A stretch of 64,000 nt of DNA, taken from assembly GCA_900472575.1 (NCBI GenBank), contig UCIV01000017.1, forward strand, positions 1-64,000, given 5' to 3'. The notes under the pieces were generated by a model. That model made no database searches. It saw only the letters and a program-made list of their open reading frames with translations, and had not been told where the DNA came from. A program made the translations under genes and the position numbers. Position 1 is the first letter of the stretch; each line of letters opens with the position of its first letter. Shown piece after piece: positions 26,490 through 37,956 of the stretch. This stretch comes from Hyphomicrobiales bacterium (GTDB taxonomy: Bacteria > Pseudomonadota > Alphaproteobacteria > Rhizobiales > Rhizobiaceae).

Positions 26490-28631
26490 TCAGCCAGCGA
26501 GGATCGCCAGCAGCAGCAAGGCCACTATATTGGTGATCTTGATGGCCGGGTTGACCGCCGGGCCTGCCGTATCCTTGTAGGGATCGCCGACCGTATCACC
26601 GGTGACCGAGGCCTTGTGAGCATCGGAACCTTTCAGGTGACGCTGGCCGTCCTTGTCGACGAAACCGTCCTCAAAACTCTTCTTGGCATTGTCCCATGCG
26701 CCGCCGCCAGACGTCATCGAGATGGCGACGAAGAGGCCGTTGACGATCACGCCGAGAAGCGAGGCTCCGAGTGCCGCAAAGGCAGACGCCTTGTCACCGC
26801 CCGAAATCAGCAAAACACCGAAATAGACAACGACCGGTGCAAGGACCGGCAGAAGCGACGGGATGATCATTTCCCGGATCGCCGCCTTGGTGAGGATATC
26901 GACGGCACGGCCATAGTCGGGACGATCTGTGCCCTGCATGATGCCCGGTTTTTCGCGGAACTGACGGCGCACTTCCTCAACGATCGAGCTAGCGGCCTTG
27001 CCGACCGCAGTCATGGCAATGCCGCCGAAGAGATAGGGAATGAGACCGCCGAAGATCAGACCCGCGACCACATAAGGGTTGGCAAGACTGAACGAGATTG
27101 GGCCAACACCCTCGAAATAAGGATATTGCTGCGGATTGGCGGCAAAATACTGCAGGTCGTTGGAGTATGCGGCAAACAATACCAGTGCACCAAGACCGGC
27201 GGAACCGATGGCGTAGCCCTTGGTGACCGCCTTGGTGGTGTTGCCGACGGCATCGAGTGCGTCGGTCGACTTGCGCACTTCCGGCGGCAGATGAGACATT
27301 TCGGCGATACCGCCGGCATTGTCCGTGACCGGCCCGAAAGCGTCGAGCGCGACGATCATGCCGGCAAGGCCGAGCATGGCGGTCACGGCAATACCGGTGC
27401 CGAAAAGGCCACCCAGCTGATAGGTAGCGATGATGCCGCCGACGATGACGATTGCCGGAAGCGCCGTCGATTCGAGCGAAACGGCGAGGCCCTGGATGAC
27501 GTTGGTGCCGTGACCGGTTACCGATGCCTGGGCAATCGAGTTGACCGGGCGCTTGTTGGTGCCGGTATAGTATTCGGTGATGACGACGATCAGCGCCGTG
27601 ACGACGAGACCGACAAGGCCGCAGACGAAGAGGCTGGTGCCAGTGATTTCCTTGCCCGCAACGGTGCCGATCACACCCCAGCCGACCGTCATCGACGTGG
27701 CGATAGCCAGGCCGAAGATGGAAAGCACGCCGGTTGCGATCAGGCCCTTGTAGAGAGCTCCCATGATCGAGCCGTTGCTGCCGAGCTTGACGAAGAAGGT
27801 ACCAATGATCGAGGTGACGATGCAGACGCCGCAGATGGCGAGCGGATAGAGCATCGCGGATTCGAGCACCGGCGCGCCGGCAAAGAAGATCGCCGCGAGC
27901 ACCATGGTCGCAACAACCGACACCGCGTAGGTCTCGAACAGGTCGGCCGCCATGCCGGCGCAATCGCCGACATTGTCGCCGACGTTATCGGCAATCGTTG
28001 CCGGGTTGCGCGGATCGTCTTCGGGAATGCCGGCCTCGACCTTGCCCACAAGGTCGCCACCGACATCGGCACCCTTGGTGAAGATACCGCCGCCGAGACG
28101 AGCGAAGATCGAGATGAGCGAAGCGCCGAAGCCGAGCGCGACAAGCGCGTCAACGACCTCACGAGAGCTGCCTGCGTGGCCGAGGCCTGCGGTCAGCACC
28201 CAGTAATAAATGGAGACACCGAGAAGTGCGAGACCGGCAACCAGCATGCCGGTGATCGCCCCCGATTTGAAGGCGATATCTAGCCCCGCGGCAAGGCTGT
28301 GCGAAGACGCTTGCGCCGTGCGAACATTGGCCCGGACGGAAACATGCATGCCAATAAAACCTGCAGCGCCGGACAGGACCGCGCCGATTATAAAGCCCAA
28401 GGCAGCCGTGCCGGACAGAAGCAGCCATGCAAGTATGGCAACGACGACGCCGACTGCGGCAATCGTCATGTACTGGCGCGTCAGATAGGCTTGAGCCCCT
28501 TCACGGATATAGCCAGCAATTTCCTGCATGCGTTCATTGCCCTGGTCGGCGGCCATTACGGAACGCGTCGCCCACACGGCATAGATGATCGACAGCAGAC
28601 CGCAGACGATCACACCCAAAATGACTGTCAT
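26490..28631 (-). CDS. hppA: K+-insensitive membrane proton pyrophosphatase
   Basis: Integral membrane enzyme of 713 residues that couples pyrophosphate hydrolysis to proton export. About 15 to 16 membrane helices are visible. The substrate loop [20 protein letters not shown] with its DVGADLVGKVE-like motif and the later [20 protein letters not shown] block are typical. The diagnostic site reads GNTTKA; lysine at that position marks the potassium-independent class. The start at ATG 28631 gives the usual length; the frame is open to 28724. Confidence 0.95.
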   Translation of the reverse strand: MTVILGVIVCGLLSIIYAVWATRSVMAADQGNERMQEIAGYIREGAQAYLTRQYMTIAAVGVVVAILAWLLLSGTAALGFIIGAVLSGAAGFIGMHVSVRANVRTAQASSHSLAAGLDIAFKSGAITGMLVAGLALLGVSIYYWVLTAGLGHAGSSREVVDALVALGFGASLISIFARLGGGIFTKGADVGGDLVGKVEAGIPEDDPRNPATIADNVGDNVGDCAGMAADLFETYAVSVVATMVLAAIFFAGAPVLESAMLYPLAICGVCIVTSIIGTFFVKLGSNGSIMGALYKGLIATGVLSIFGLAIATSMTVGWGVIGTVAGKEITGTSLFVCGLVGLVVTALIVVITEYYTGTNKRPVNSIAQASVTGHGTNVIQGLAVSLESTALPAIVIVGGIIATYQLGGLFGTGIAVTAMLGLAGMIVALDAFGPVTDNAGGIAEMSHLPPEVRKSTDALDAVGNTTKAVTKGYAIGSAGLGALVLFAAYSNDLQYFAANPQQYPYFEGVGPISFSLANPYVVAGLIFGGLIPYLFGGIAMTAVGKAASSIVEEVRRQFREKPGIMQGTDRPDYGRAVDILTKAAIREMIIPSLLPVLAPVVVYFGVLLISGGDKASAFAALGASLLGVIVNGLFVAISMTSGGGAWDNAKKSFEDGFVDKDGQRHLKGSDAHKASVTGDTVGDPYKDTAGPAVNPAIKITNIVALLLLAILAG

Positions 28632-28825
28632 ACTATTTTCCTCTCCCTGATCGCCGGGACGAAAAATCCCGGCTGCGCATTTCCCTGCGGATGCTCTCCC
28701 CTCCCAAGGAAGCGTTTCCGCCATGCGAAGCGAGATTGCGGTGGAGATGAAATGACGTCAAGCCCTGCGGGGACAAGGGCTCAAATGGACGCAGGTTGTA
28801 ATATGAGTTAATACTCGCCTTACAG

Positions 28826-30043
28826 CTACTTCGCCGAAGAGCGCCTGAACAGCAGGGCGGCGATCAAAAGAAGGCAGATCACCGCAACCGGCCAGATCAC
28901 CATATTGATGAAAGACCAGCCCCAGGTGACGAAGACCTTGCCTGAGGAGAATGACGACAATGCCACCGTGCCGAATAGCACGATATCGTGAAACCCCTGA
29001 ACCTTGTCGGCTTCATGCGGCCGATAGCTGGATGCGACAATCGCGGTCGACCCGATGAAGCCGAAATTCCAGCCGATGCCGAGCAGGACAAGCGCGCCCC
29101 AGAAATTCCAGAGCTCGATGCCGAGATGCGCGACGACGGCGCAGCCCATCATCACGAAAATGCCGATTGCAACGACCTTTTCGGCACCGAAGCGGGAGAT
29201 CAGCGAGCCGGTGATGAAACTCGGGCCGAACATGGCGAGCACATGCCACTGGATGCCAAGGGTCGCCATTTCGGGCGGGAAACCGCAACCGATAACCATG
29301 GCAAGCGGCGCCCCAGTCATGACGAAGGTCATCAGGGCATAGATGCAGATGCCGCAGATCATGCCGGTTAGAAAGCGCTGCGTCAGAACGATCTCTTTCA
29401 GCGGCCGTGCCGGCTCAGAGCTTTGGGGGGCCGTCTTCGTCTGCGGAAGCTTCAGAAAGGAGAATATGCCGATCCCCGCGAGGCAGAGCGGAATGAGCGC
29501 GATGAAGGCTCCCGCAAAGGTCACCGGGGCAAACAAGTCCTTTGCCCAGATGACGATCTGGGGGCCGAGAACCGCCGAGACGATGCCCGCGCCGAGAATC
29601 CAGGAAATCGCCTTGGGCTTGTAGGAGGACGGCGAAGCATCTGCGGCGGCAAAGCGGATTTTTTGCGTAAAGCCGGAGGACGTGCCGATGAACAGAAGCG
29701 CCAGGGCGAAGAGCCAGAAGCTCTCGCGAAAAAGTGCGATCGCGGCGAAAGCACCGCCGGCAGCCCCGATCAGGCAACCGGCCATGAAGGCTTCACGGCG
29801 ACCGAGAAAGCGCGACAGAATGGCGATGACGACTGCGCCGCAGGCCGTGCCGACATTGAAGCCGGTGATGGGGGCCGTGGCGAGAGACTTATCGTCGCCG
29901 AGCAACTGATATCCGGCAAGCGAGCCGATTGCGATCGAAAGAGGCGCTGCGGATCCAAGGATTGCCTGGCTTACCGCAAGTAATGCGACGTTGCGGCGGG
30001 CGGCGCGCATTTGCGTCTGAAGGCCGTCCACCACACCGTCCAT
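28826..30043 (-). CDS. MFS transporter
   Basis: Major facilitator superfamily carrier of 405 residues with twelve predicted helices. ILSRFLGRREAFMAG after the second helix is the loop 2-3 motif, and GAEKVVAIGIF and FGFIGSTAIVASSYRPHEAD lie in the second half. The overall pattern is that of a drug/metabolite efflux type; the substrate is unknown. It lies 13 bases downstream of nusB's stop region on the same strand (nusB ends at 30057), so it is probably at the 3' or 5' side of the same transcript: it begins 13 bases after nusB ends and follows it. Confidence 0.8.
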   Translation of the reverse strand: MDGVVDGLQTQMRAARRNVALLAVSQAILGSAAPLSIAIGSLAGYQLLGDDKSLATAPITGFNVGTACGAVVIAILSRFLGRREAFMAGCLIGAAGGAFAAIALFRESFWLFALALLFIGTSSGFTQKIRFAAADASPSSYKPKAISWILGAGIVSAVLGPQIVIWAKDLFAPVTFAGAFIALIPLCLAGIGIFSFLKLPQTKTAPQSSEPARPLKEIVLTQRFLTGMICGICIYALMTFVMTGAPLAMVIGCGFPPEMATLGIQWHVLAMFGPSFITGSLISRFGAEKVVAIGIFVMMGCAVVAHLGIELWNFWGALVLLGIGWNFGFIGSTAIVASSYRPHEADKVQGFHDIVLFGTVALSSFSSGKVFVTWGWSFINMVIWPVAVICLLLIAALLFRRSSAK

Positions 30044-30056
30044 GTCTGCCTACCTG

Positions 30057-30530
30057 TTATTTCTTGTCGCCACGAACCTGTTTGGCAATCCGATCGAGAA
30101 CCGCATTGACGATACGCGGCTCGTCTTCCTCGAAGAAGGCGCGTGCGATCTCGACATATTCGGTAACAATGACCGGAACCGGGACGTCCTTGCGCTCGAG
30201 GATTTCGAACGTGCCGGCACGTAAGATGGCGCGGAGCGTCGAATCGAGACGCGAGAGCGGCCAGTCTTCCTGCAGCGAGGAGCGCACGATCGGGTCGATC
30301 TTGGTCTGGTCACGCACGACGCCGGAGACGATCGAGCGGAACCAGGACGGGTCGGCCTTAAGATAGGTGTCGCCGTCGAGTTCCTGGCCAAGGCGATGGG
30401 CCTCATATTCAGCCACGACCTCAAGCACACCCGTACCACCGATATCCATCTGGTAGAGCGCCTGCACGGCTGCGAGGCGGGCTGCACCGCGCTGGTTGAC
30501 CGGCTTGATCTGTTTTTCTTCGTTAGACAT
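30057..30530 (-). CDS. nusB: Transcription antitermination factor NusB
   Basis: RNA-binding protein of 157 residues that binds BoxA with S10 (NusE) and aids rRNA antitermination. All-helical, with [20 protein letters not shown] near residues 15-35, [20 protein letters not shown] and [19 protein letters not shown] followed by [10 protein letters not shown] and VNAVLDRIA. It starts on the last base of the ribH stop (TGATG), so ribH and nusB are coupled. Confidence 0.95.
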   Translation of the reverse strand: MSNEEKQIKPVNQRGAARLAAVQALYQMDIGGTGVLEVVAEYEAHRLGQELDGDTYLKADPSWFRSIVSGVVRDQTKIDPIVRSSLQEDWPLSRLDSTLRAILRAGTFEILERKDVPVPVIVTEYVEIARAFFEEDEPRIVNAVLDRIAKQVRGDKK

Positions 30531-30991
30531 CAGCGTGCACCGTTCAGCTTTTCGCGCACGGCGATCATTGTCAGTGCCGCACGGGCTGCGAAGCCGCCCT
30601 TGTCCTTGTCCGAACGGCGCACACGCGCCCAGGCCTGATCGTCGTTCTCAACGGTCATGATGCCGTTGCCGATGGCAAGCGATTCCGAGACGGCAAGATC
30701 CATCAATGCGCGCGAGGATTCATTGGAAACGATATCGAAGTGATAGGTCTCGCCGCGGATGACCATGCCGAGGGCGACGAAACCGTCATATTCGGTGCCG
30801 CCGTTTTCGGAAGCGTCGAGCGCCATGGCGATCGTCGGCGGAATTTCCAGCGCACCGGGAACGGTAATTACATCGTAGGTCGCTCCCGCCTCCTTGAGTG
30901 CCGAAGTTGCACCGTCAAGCAGGGCATCGGCCATATCATCATAGAAGCGAGCCTCTACGATCAGGATGTGTGAAGCGGTTTCGAGCGACAT
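30530..30991 (-). CDS. ribH: 6,7-dimethyl-8-ribityllumazine synthase
   Basis: Lumazine synthase of 153 residues, the penultimate step of riboflavin synthesis. [20 protein letters not shown] at the N-terminus, the substrate loop [15 protein letters not shown], the [20 protein letters not shown] block with the catalytic histidine, and [19 protein letters not shown] are diagnostic. It stands upstream of nusB, the usual ribH-nusB order. Separated from ribE by the oppositely oriented HD-GYP gene. Confidence 0.96.
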   Translation of the reverse strand: MSLETASHILIVEARFYDDMADALLDGATSALKEAGATYDVITVPGALEIPPTIAMALDASENGGTEYDGFVALGMVIRGETYHFDIVSNESSRALMDLAVSESLAIGNGIMTVENDDQAWARVRRSDKDKGGFAARAALTMIAVREKLNGAR

Positions 30992-31279
30992 GGATCACCT
31001 TAAGATACGTGTATTCGGTCCGGCAAGTGGCGGACTTCTAGCATGGGCGCGGTCAAAACACGCCCGGAGGCGCTTGGCAAGCGATTTTGCGGGAACGAGG
31101 CCTGCATGCCGGGAATAGGATCGCCTCAAGACGCGCCACAATACTTAATCAATCCCGGTTCGGATCATCTCCATAGCCAGTAATTAATTATCTGTTAAAC
31201 TAAGCAGACAAAGCGTATCACTCTTGCCACCTTCGTTTTATTAGAGATCTATTATTCGACGCAGAGATGCAGGTGGATA

Positions 31280-32434
31280 ATGGAAAAGCACCGCTTCCAA
31301 ATGGATGAGATGGACGACCTGCTGCTGAACATATCAATGGCCCGTGGTCTTGAAGAAATCATGACCGTGGTCAGGCAATCCGCGCGCCGCCTGATCGGCG
31401 CCGATGGTCTCGCATTCATCCTGCGCGACAAGGACGATTGCTATTATGTCGATGAAGACGCCATCAAGCCGCTGTGGAAAGGACAACGTTTTCCTATGGA
31501 GGCGTGCATTTCCGGCTGGGCAATGCAGCATTCCGAAGTGGTCGTCATAGACGACATCACCAAGGACCCTCGTATTCCGCAGGATGCCTATCGCCCGACT
31601 TTCGTCAAAAGCCTCGCCATGGTGCCATTGCGGCCAGGCGATCCGTTTGGCGCGATTGGAGCCTACTGGTCAACCGTCGGCACGCCGCCGGACGACAGCG
31701 TCTACAGCTTGCAGCGTATTGCCAATACGGCGGCGGTGGCGATGGCCAATGTGGCACTGACCAATTCGCTTGCCGAAGCGCGGGATGAGGCGGCACGCGC
31801 CCGCGACGCGATGATCCTCGCCATGGCATCACTTGCCGAAACACGCGACCACGAGACGGGCGACCATATCCGTCGCACGCAACATTATGTCCGCGTGCTT
31901 GCCGAGGCACTCAACCGGCGCGAACCGGAAACGACGGGACTCGACGAAGAATTTGTCGACCTGCTCTATAAGTCGGCTCCGCTCCACGATATCGGCAAGG
32001 TCGGCATTCCTGACCGCATCCTGCAGAAGCCGGGGCGGCTCGACCGGGCGGAATACGACATCATGAAGACCCATGCCGATCTCGGGCGCACGGCGATCGC
32101 CACCGCGGAGCGTTATATCGGATCGAGCAATCCGTTTCTTAGCCTCGCCAAGGAAATTGCCCACTGCCACCATGAGAAATGGGATGGCACGGGCTATCCG
32201 CGCGGTTTGAAGGGGGAAGACATTCCGCTTGCCGGCCGGATCATGGCCGTCGCAGACGTCTATGATGCGCTGGTGTCGGAACGGGTCTACAAACCCGCGA
32301 TGAGCCATAACGAAGCCGTCGACATCATCACCGGCGAAAGCGGCAAGCATTTCGATCCGGCTGTCGTCGCGGCATTCGACGAGGTGGCTCCGCAGTTTGC
32401 GGAAATCCACCGCCAGTTTTCACAGCCGATCTGA
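31280..32434 (+). CDS. GAF and HD-GYP domain phosphodiesterase
   Basis: Protein of 384 residues. A GAF sensor domain (about 20-165) is followed by a coiled linker (SLAEARDEAARARDAMI) and an HD-GYP domain (about 185-370). The catalytic pieces are intact: HETGDHIRRTQHYV, LHDIGKVGIPDRIL, the HCHHEKWDGTGYP stretch carrying the GYP, and AGRIMAVADVYDAL. HD-GYP enzymes hydrolyse cyclic di-GMP; this is expected but not proven here. There are no membrane segments, so it acts in the cytoplasm. It sits inverted between ribE and ribH. Confidence 0.9.
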   Translation: MEKHRFQMDEMDDLLLNISMARGLEEIMTVVRQSARRLIGADGLAFILRDKDDCYYVDEDAIKPLWKGQRFPMEACISGWAMQHSEVVVIDDITKDPRIPQDAYRPTFVKSLAMVPLRPGDPFGAIGAYWSTVGTPPDDSVYSLQRIANTAAVAMANVALTNSLAEARDEAARARDAMILAMASLAETRDHETGDHIRRTQHYVRVLAEALNRREPETTGLDEEFVDLLYKSAPLHDIGKVGIPDRILQKPGRLDRAEYDIMKTHADLGRTAIATAERYIGSSNPFLSLAKEIAHCHHEKWDGTGYPRGLKGEDIPLAGRIMAVADVYDALVSERVYKPAMSHNEAVDIITGESGKHFDPAVVAAFDEVAPQFAEIHRQFSQPI

Positions 32435-32446
32435 CGCTGAAAGACC

Positions 32447-33061
32447 TCAGACCTTGGCAGGAAACTCCGCCAGACGGGCTGCATATCGCGCCATCGTGTC
32501 CACTTCGAAATTGATGAAATCGCCCGGCTTGCGGTCACCCCAGGTGGTCACAGCCAGCGTGTGGCGGATCAGCAAGATATCGAAATCGGTACCGTTAACG
32601 GCATTGACGGTCAGCGACGTGCCATCAAGCGCAACCGAGCCTTTTGGCGCGACGAAACGAGCAAGGTCCTCAGGCGCACGCAGGGTGATGCGAACCGCCT
32701 CGCCTTCCGCCTCGACCGCCAGAATTTCAGCCTTGCCATCGACATGACCGGACACGATGTGACCGCCGAGTTCGTCACCGATTTTCAGCGCCCGTTCGAG
32801 ATTGATCCGCGTACCCTTGGTCCACGATGCGATCGTCGTCAGGCGCAGCGCCTCTTCCCAGGCTTCTACTTCGAACCAGCGCTCGTTGCTGCCGTCGTCG
32901 GGAAGCGTGGTCACGGTCAGGCAGACACCACCATGGGCAATCGAAGCGCCCATATCGATCGTCTTCGGGTCGTAATTGGTGGCGATGCGCAGCTTCACGC
33001 CTTCATCCAGAGCAGTCAGTTCGGAAACCGTGCCGATATCGGTGACAATACCCGTAAACAT
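32447..33061 (-). CDS. ribE: Riboflavin synthase, alpha chain
   Basis: Enzyme of 204 residues that dismutates two lumazines to riboflavin. It has two tandem lumazine-binding barrels: [15 protein letters not shown] with SIAHGGVCLTVT in the first half, and GHIVSGHVDGKAEIL with ALDGTSLTVNAVNGTDFDIL in the second. The ATG at 33061 overlaps the ribD stop by one base (TGATG). The convergent HD-GYP gene ends 12 bases away. Confidence 0.95.
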   Translation of the reverse strand: MFTGIVTDIGTVSELTALDEGVKLRIATNYDPKTIDMGASIAHGGVCLTVTTLPDDGSNERWFEVEAWEEALRLTTIASWTKGTRINLERALKIGDELGGHIVSGHVDGKAEILAVEAEGEAVRITLRAPEDLARFVAPKGSVALDGTSLTVNAVNGTDFDILLIRHTLAVTTWGDRKPGDFINFEVDTMARYAARLAEFPAKV

Positions 33062-34149
33062 CAAAGGCCTCTTTCATATTCGAAGCTGCGGTCTGCGCCG
33101 AAACGCTCCTGCCGCACGCACTGAAATCCTGCTGGAATATCGGAAGGCGTTGCCGGTGATTCAATCCCACCTGCACCGACAACCAGCTCGGACTGGGCAA
33201 GCACGAGACGATCGACCAATCCGGCCTCAAGGAAGCTGCGGCCGACACGGGCTCCGCCCTCGACCATCAACGAAGAAATTCCGCGCGTGGCGAGATTGGC
33301 CAGAAGGTCACGCAAGCTGCCCGCCTGCAGGACTTCGACGCCTGCAGACATCAGGGCGCGCAGGCGTTCTTCGTTGGACGGATGCGTCTCGCAGAAGGGA
33401 TCCGTGACAGCAACGACCGGGACGGTACTGGTTGACTTCACCAGCTTGGACGTCAGCGGCAGTTCCAAGCGACGATCGAGAACGATCCTCAATGGCGAGC
33501 GGCTTTCCAGTCCCGGCAGGCGAACCGTCAGTTCCGGATCATCGACCAGCGCCGTGCCGATACCAACCAGAATGGCGTCGTTTTCGGCGCGCATCATATG
33601 CACCTGGGCGCGTGACTGCGGCCCGGTAATCAGCAGTTCCTCGCCGCGACGGCCGAGCATGCCGTCGGCTGAAACTGCAAGCTTGAGAGTCACATAGGGC
33701 AATCCCCTCGTCTGGCGCGAGAGGTAGGCCGAAAGCACGCGACGCCCCTCGTCCTGCAGCAGCCCGGTCTCAACGACGATACCGGCTTCGCGCAGGATGC
33801 CGAAGCCGCGACCGGAAACGCGAGGGTCAGGATCGTTGAGGCAAACGACGACACGGGCGACACCTGCGGCAACCAAGGCGTTGGCACAGGGGGGCGTGCG
33901 GCCGTAATGGGAACAGGGCTCGAGCGTGACATAGGCCGTTGCGCCCCTCGCCCGCTCGCCGGCAACCGCCAGCGCCTGCGTCTCGGCATGGGGCCTGCCG
34001 CCAACGGCGGTAACGGCCTGACCGACGATCGCACCGTCCTTGACAACGATGCAGCCGACGGAAGGGTTGGTTGCCGTCAGACCGGCATGCCATCGCGACA
34101 GCCGCAGGGCGGCTGCCATGAAGCGCCGGTCATCGGCTGCGCTCGTCAA
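33061..34149 (-). CDS. ribD: Bifunctional riboflavin deaminase/reductase
   Basis: Enzyme of 362 residues acting on the GTP cyclohydrolase II product. The N-terminal deaminase (about 1-145) carries the zinc ligands in PHAETQAL and [13 protein letters not shown]. The C-terminal NADPH reductase (about 148-360) has [30 protein letters not shown] and a [15 protein letters not shown] block. The start is a TTG overlapping the nrdR stop by four bases (TTGA); a later ATG at residue 11 would cut the first conserved helix. Confidence 0.93.
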   Translation of the reverse strand: MTSAADDRRFMAAALRLSRWHAGLTATNPSVGCIVVKDGAIVGQAVTAVGGRPHAETQALAVAGERARGATAYVTLEPCSHYGRTPPCANALVAAGVARVVVCLNDPDPRVSGRGFGILREAGIVVETGLLQDEGRRVLSAYLSRQTRGLPYVTLKLAVSADGMLGRRGEELLITGPQSRAQVHMMRAENDAILVGIGTALVDDPELTVRLPGLESRSPLRIVLDRRLELPLTSKLVKSTSTVPVVAVTDPFCETHPSNEERLRALMSAGVEVLQAGSLRDLLANLATRGISSLMVEGGARVGRSFLEAGLVDRLVLAQSELVVGAGGIESPATPSDIPAGFQCVRQERFGADRSFEYERGL

Positions 34150-34637
34150 GCGCCCTCTCCGGATTCCAGCCCCGGATCACGGGCAAGCTTGGCGTTGATC
34201 TCCTCGATCACCTTCTCGAAATCCTCCGCATGGGAGAAATCGCGGTAAACCGAGGCGTAACGGACGAAGGCGACGTCATCGAGGCTTTTCAAGGCTTCAA
34301 GCACCTGCAGACCGATCTGCTCGGACGAGATTTCCGCCTCGCCGGAGCTTTCCAGCCGGCGAACGATACCGGACACGGCGCGTTCGATGCGGTCGGCGTC
34401 CACCGGCCGCTTGCGAAGCGCAATCTGGAAGGAACGCACGAGCTTGTTGCGGTCGAAAGGCGCCTTGCGGCCGGTCTTCTTCAACACCATCAGCTCGCGC
34501 AACTGGACGCGTTCGAATGTGGTGAAACGACCGCCGCAATCCGGGCAGATGCGGCGCCGGCGGATGGAGGTAAAATCCTCCGCCGGGCGACTATCCTTAA
34601 CCTGGGTGTCTTCAGAGCCGCAGAATGGGCAGCGCAT
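34146..34637 (-). CDS. nrdR: Transcriptional repressor NrdR
   Basis: Repressor of ribonucleotide reductase genes, 163 residues. A zinc ribbon at the start ([15 protein letters not shown], then [16 protein letters not shown]) is followed by an ATP-cone domain ([20 protein letters not shown] onward to about 140) that senses ATP/dATP. It lies 9 bases after the glyA stop and overlaps ribD, so glyA-nrdR-ribD-ribE reads as one operon. Confidence 0.96.
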   Translation of the reverse strand: MRCPFCGSEDTQVKDSRPAEDFTSIRRRRICPDCGGRFTTFERVQLRELMVLKKTGRKAPFDRNKLVRSFQIALRKRPVDADRIERAVSGIVRRLESSGEAEISSEQIGLQVLEALKSLDDVAFVRYASVYRDFSHAEDFEKVIEEINAKLARDPGLESGEGA

Positions 34638-34646
34638 CTGCTCTCC

Positions 34647-35936
<1,290 letters not shown>

Positions 35937-36175
35937 GAGCAAGGCTCCTGGGAGAGGTAAGAAAGCGGTGTGACGCGTCTTAGCGCTCTGCCCGTTGAAG
36001 GGCAAGACAAAGAGCGACATTTGCACGCTCTGGCGCGGTGTAGGAGACACTGTATCCCACCTCTTTCCATTCATTCAGGCTTCAAGGCCGAGAAACTGGA
36101 AAGCGGGCGTCGACTTGAAACTCTTTGTAACATTGCTCGAATAGATGTGATCCTGATTTGAGCCGAGATCGGGCC

Positions 36176-36526
36176 TCAATGACCTTGCCCGTATCGGCCG
36201 AAAGATCGATCGCCTTGAGATCGACCGAGAAAGTATTCGACGTCAGAGCGGGGTCGAAGAAATGTCAGGCTCTTCAGCCCGAAGGGAAGGTAAACGTTGC
36301 GGATAACGCTGAATACGCTGGCGAGAGAGCGGTTCTGGTCTTCGTAGTTCGGCATGGGATTGACGCAAAAGGAAGCACGGGCAAAGCGGGCCGCAACCGA
36401 GGGACATGTCAGCAACGAGGCGGCTGGCGCAACGGCAACACCTGCTGCAAGCAAAAGGCATCTGTTGATCCGCGGTCTCCGCCCCCATCGGAAGCTTCCA
36501 ATTAGGGACGTCTCAACTGCAAACAA
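36176..36526 (-). CDS. Doubtful hypothetical protein, possibly frame-broken
   Basis: A 116-residue frame starting with a hydrophobic stretch (CLLLAAGVAVAPAASLLTC) like a signal peptide, then ARFARASFCVNPMPNYEDQ and SVFSVIRNVYLPFGLKSLTF. After that the reading becomes Arg-rich and less natural, while the +1 frame becomes open from about 36240 to a stop at 36082 and reads more naturally (DPALTSNTFSVDLKAIDLSA, then DTGKVIEARSRLKSGSHLF). This could mean one gene broken by a frameshift or sequencing error, or chance. I do not recognise a family and no ribosome binding site is clear. Confidence 0.3.
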   Translation of the reverse strand: MFAVETSLIGSFRWGRRPRINRCLLLAAGVAVAPAASLLTCPSVAARFARASFCVNPMPNYEDQNRSLASVFSVIRNVYLPFGLKSLTFLRPRSDVEYFLGRSQGDRSFGRYGQGH

Positions 36527-36575
36527 TAGAAAAACGGAGCGGTCGAATTGGTTGCTGCGATCGGTGGCAACGTAA

Positions 36576-36603
36576 AAAGGCCGGGCAATACGACCCGGCC
36601 TTT
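36576..36603 (-). terminator. Terminator of ldtP
   Basis: A 10-bp stem (AAAGGCCGGG and CCCGGCCTTT) with an 8-base loop; on the minus strand it runs into TT ACG after TTTTT. It lies 21 bases past the ldtP stop. Confidence 0.8.
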
Positions 36604-36624
36604 CATCAAGATATTTCCGCCACG

Positions 36625-37956
36625 TTACTGCGGCAGCATGTCACTTTCGGTGAGCGCCCCTTGCCGCTGTTCAATGCCGGTGGTTGTCTGCAGCGCCAGT
36701 TCCTGATTGCCATCCTTCTGGTAGATGTCGTCGCGGAACTGGACGACACGGTCCTTCGCCGACCATGCGGTGATGTAGACGATATAGACAGGCACTTCCT
36801 GGGCGAGCTTGATCGGATTGTTCTGCCGGGTCGAGATGACGCGTTCAATCTCCTGACGCGACCAACCTGGCGTATCACGCAGCAGCCAGGTGATCATGTC
36901 GCGAACGTTCTGGACGCGCATGCAACCGGAGGATTCGAAACGCATCAGCTTGTTGAACAGGCCCTGTTGCGGCGTATCATGCAGATATTCGTTGTTCGGG
37001 TTATGGAAGTTGATCTTGGTCGAAGCCATGGCATTGATCTTGCCTGGATCCTGACGGAACATCAGGTTTGGTGCCTTGGGTGCGTTCCAGTCTACGGTTT
37101 CCGGCGCAACTTCCTGGCCACGACCGTCGAATAGTCGAATCTGGTTGCGGGTCAGGTAGGTCGGGTCCTTGCGCATCAACGGGACAATATCTTTCTCGAC
37201 GATCGAGCGAGGTGCTGTCCAGTACGGATTGAGAATTACTTCATAGATCTTGGAGTTGATCGCATGGGTCGGACGGTCGATACGGCCAACAACGGCATTG
37301 GTGCGCAGGGCAACACGGTCGTTTTCTACGGCCTCTATATACATGGCGGGGATATTGACCATGAGATAACGCTGGCCGAGATCACCTGACATGGACTGAA
37401 GCCGCACGAGGTTGGTCTGCAACTGCATCAATCGCGTCTGTGCCGGAACGTTGAGCGCCTTCACAGTGAATTCGCCAAGTACACCATCTGCCGGAAGACC
37501 GTGCCGAGCCTGGAAACGTTTCACGGCGCCATCGACATAGCTGTCGAAAGCCGTCGACATGCCTGCACCCTCGTCAAGATCTCCGGAAATGGTAAGGCGC
37601 TGGCGAAGCTGCTGAACGCTCGAATCGGCGACGCCGAGCTGCAGGCGGGTCGACGGACGCACTTCCGGCCAGCCGCCGTTGGAAACGATCGACTGGTAGG
37701 TGTAAATTGCCTGCTGGATATTGGCAGGACCTTCGGTGCCCAGGATCGGGTTGTTCGAGACAACACCAACAGCAGTGCGCGAGCCCCGCGCATCGAACTG
37801 ATCGTCCCAACTGCCGCGCCGCGGGGCATTGATGAGGGAATCAATCGGGCTCTGTGCAAGCGCCGGTGCGGCCAATGCGGCGGCACCTGCCGAAACAGCA
37901 GACCGCAGCAGCGCGCGGCGAGACAAAACTTCAAGTCCGATTTTCTTCGACATCAT
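36625..37956 (-). CDS. ldtP: L,D-transpeptidase (YcbB-type)
   Basis: Periplasmic peptidoglycan cross-linking enzyme of 443 residues. The start has a twin-arginine-like signal, LSRRALLRSAVSAGAAALAA, with cleavage near AQ-35. A peptidoglycan-binding helical segment (about 140-170, AVKRFQARHGLPADGVLGE) precedes the YkuD catalytic domain (about 200-380), where YLHDTP holds His326 and ESSGCMRVQN the catalytic Cys345. The similar gene next to a MarR-type ldtR is known from Sinorhizobium and Liberibacter, where LdtR activates ldtP. ATG 37953 is an equal alternative start. Confidence 0.87.
   Translation of the reverse strand: MMSKKIGLEVLSRRALLRSAVSAGAAALAAPALAQSPIDSLINAPRRGSWDDQFDARGSRTAVGVVSNNPILGTEGPANIQQAIYTYQSIVSNGGWPEVRPSTRLQLGVADSSVQQLRQRLTISGDLDEGAGMSTAFDSYVDGAVKRFQARHGLPADGVLGEFTVKALNVPAQTRLMQLQTNLVRLQSMSGDLGQRYLMVNIPAMYIEAVENDRVALRTNAVVGRIDRPTHAINSKIYEVILNPYWTAPRSIVEKDIVPLMRKDPTYLTRNQIRLFDGRGQEVAPETVDWNAPKAPNLMFRQDPGKINAMASTKINFHNPNNEYLHDTPQQGLFNKLMRFESSGCMRVQNVRDMITWLLRDTPGWSRQEIERVISTRQNNPIKLAQEVPVYIVYITAWSAKDRVVQFRDDIYQKDGNQELALQTTTGIEQRQGALTESDMLPQ

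Larger units (their letters stand above)
35937..36624. other. Region between glyA and ldtP
   Basis: About 690 bases without a well-supported gene. The right end holds the ldtP terminator. The part 36082-36526 on the minus strand may be a hypothetical or frame-broken gene (listed separately). The stretch 35937-36081 must hold the glyA promoter; I cannot name its elements. Confidence 0.5.

Noticed and set aside
26478..28283. Long open frame on the plus strand opposite hppA
   Set aside because: It is a GC-rich antisense frame with His/Arg/Asp-rich, low-complexity translation, while the minus strand encodes a clear proton pyrophosphatase.
30992..31279. FMN riboswitch upstream of ribH
   Set aside because: No conserved FMN aptamer pieces are seen in the leader; the gap holds only ordinary promoter-like sequence for the flanking divergent genes.
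36158..36505. Plus-strand open frame between glyA and ldtP
   Set aside because: No ribosome binding site, no hydrophobic core or domain, and its translation mirrors a minus-strand frame that reads better.
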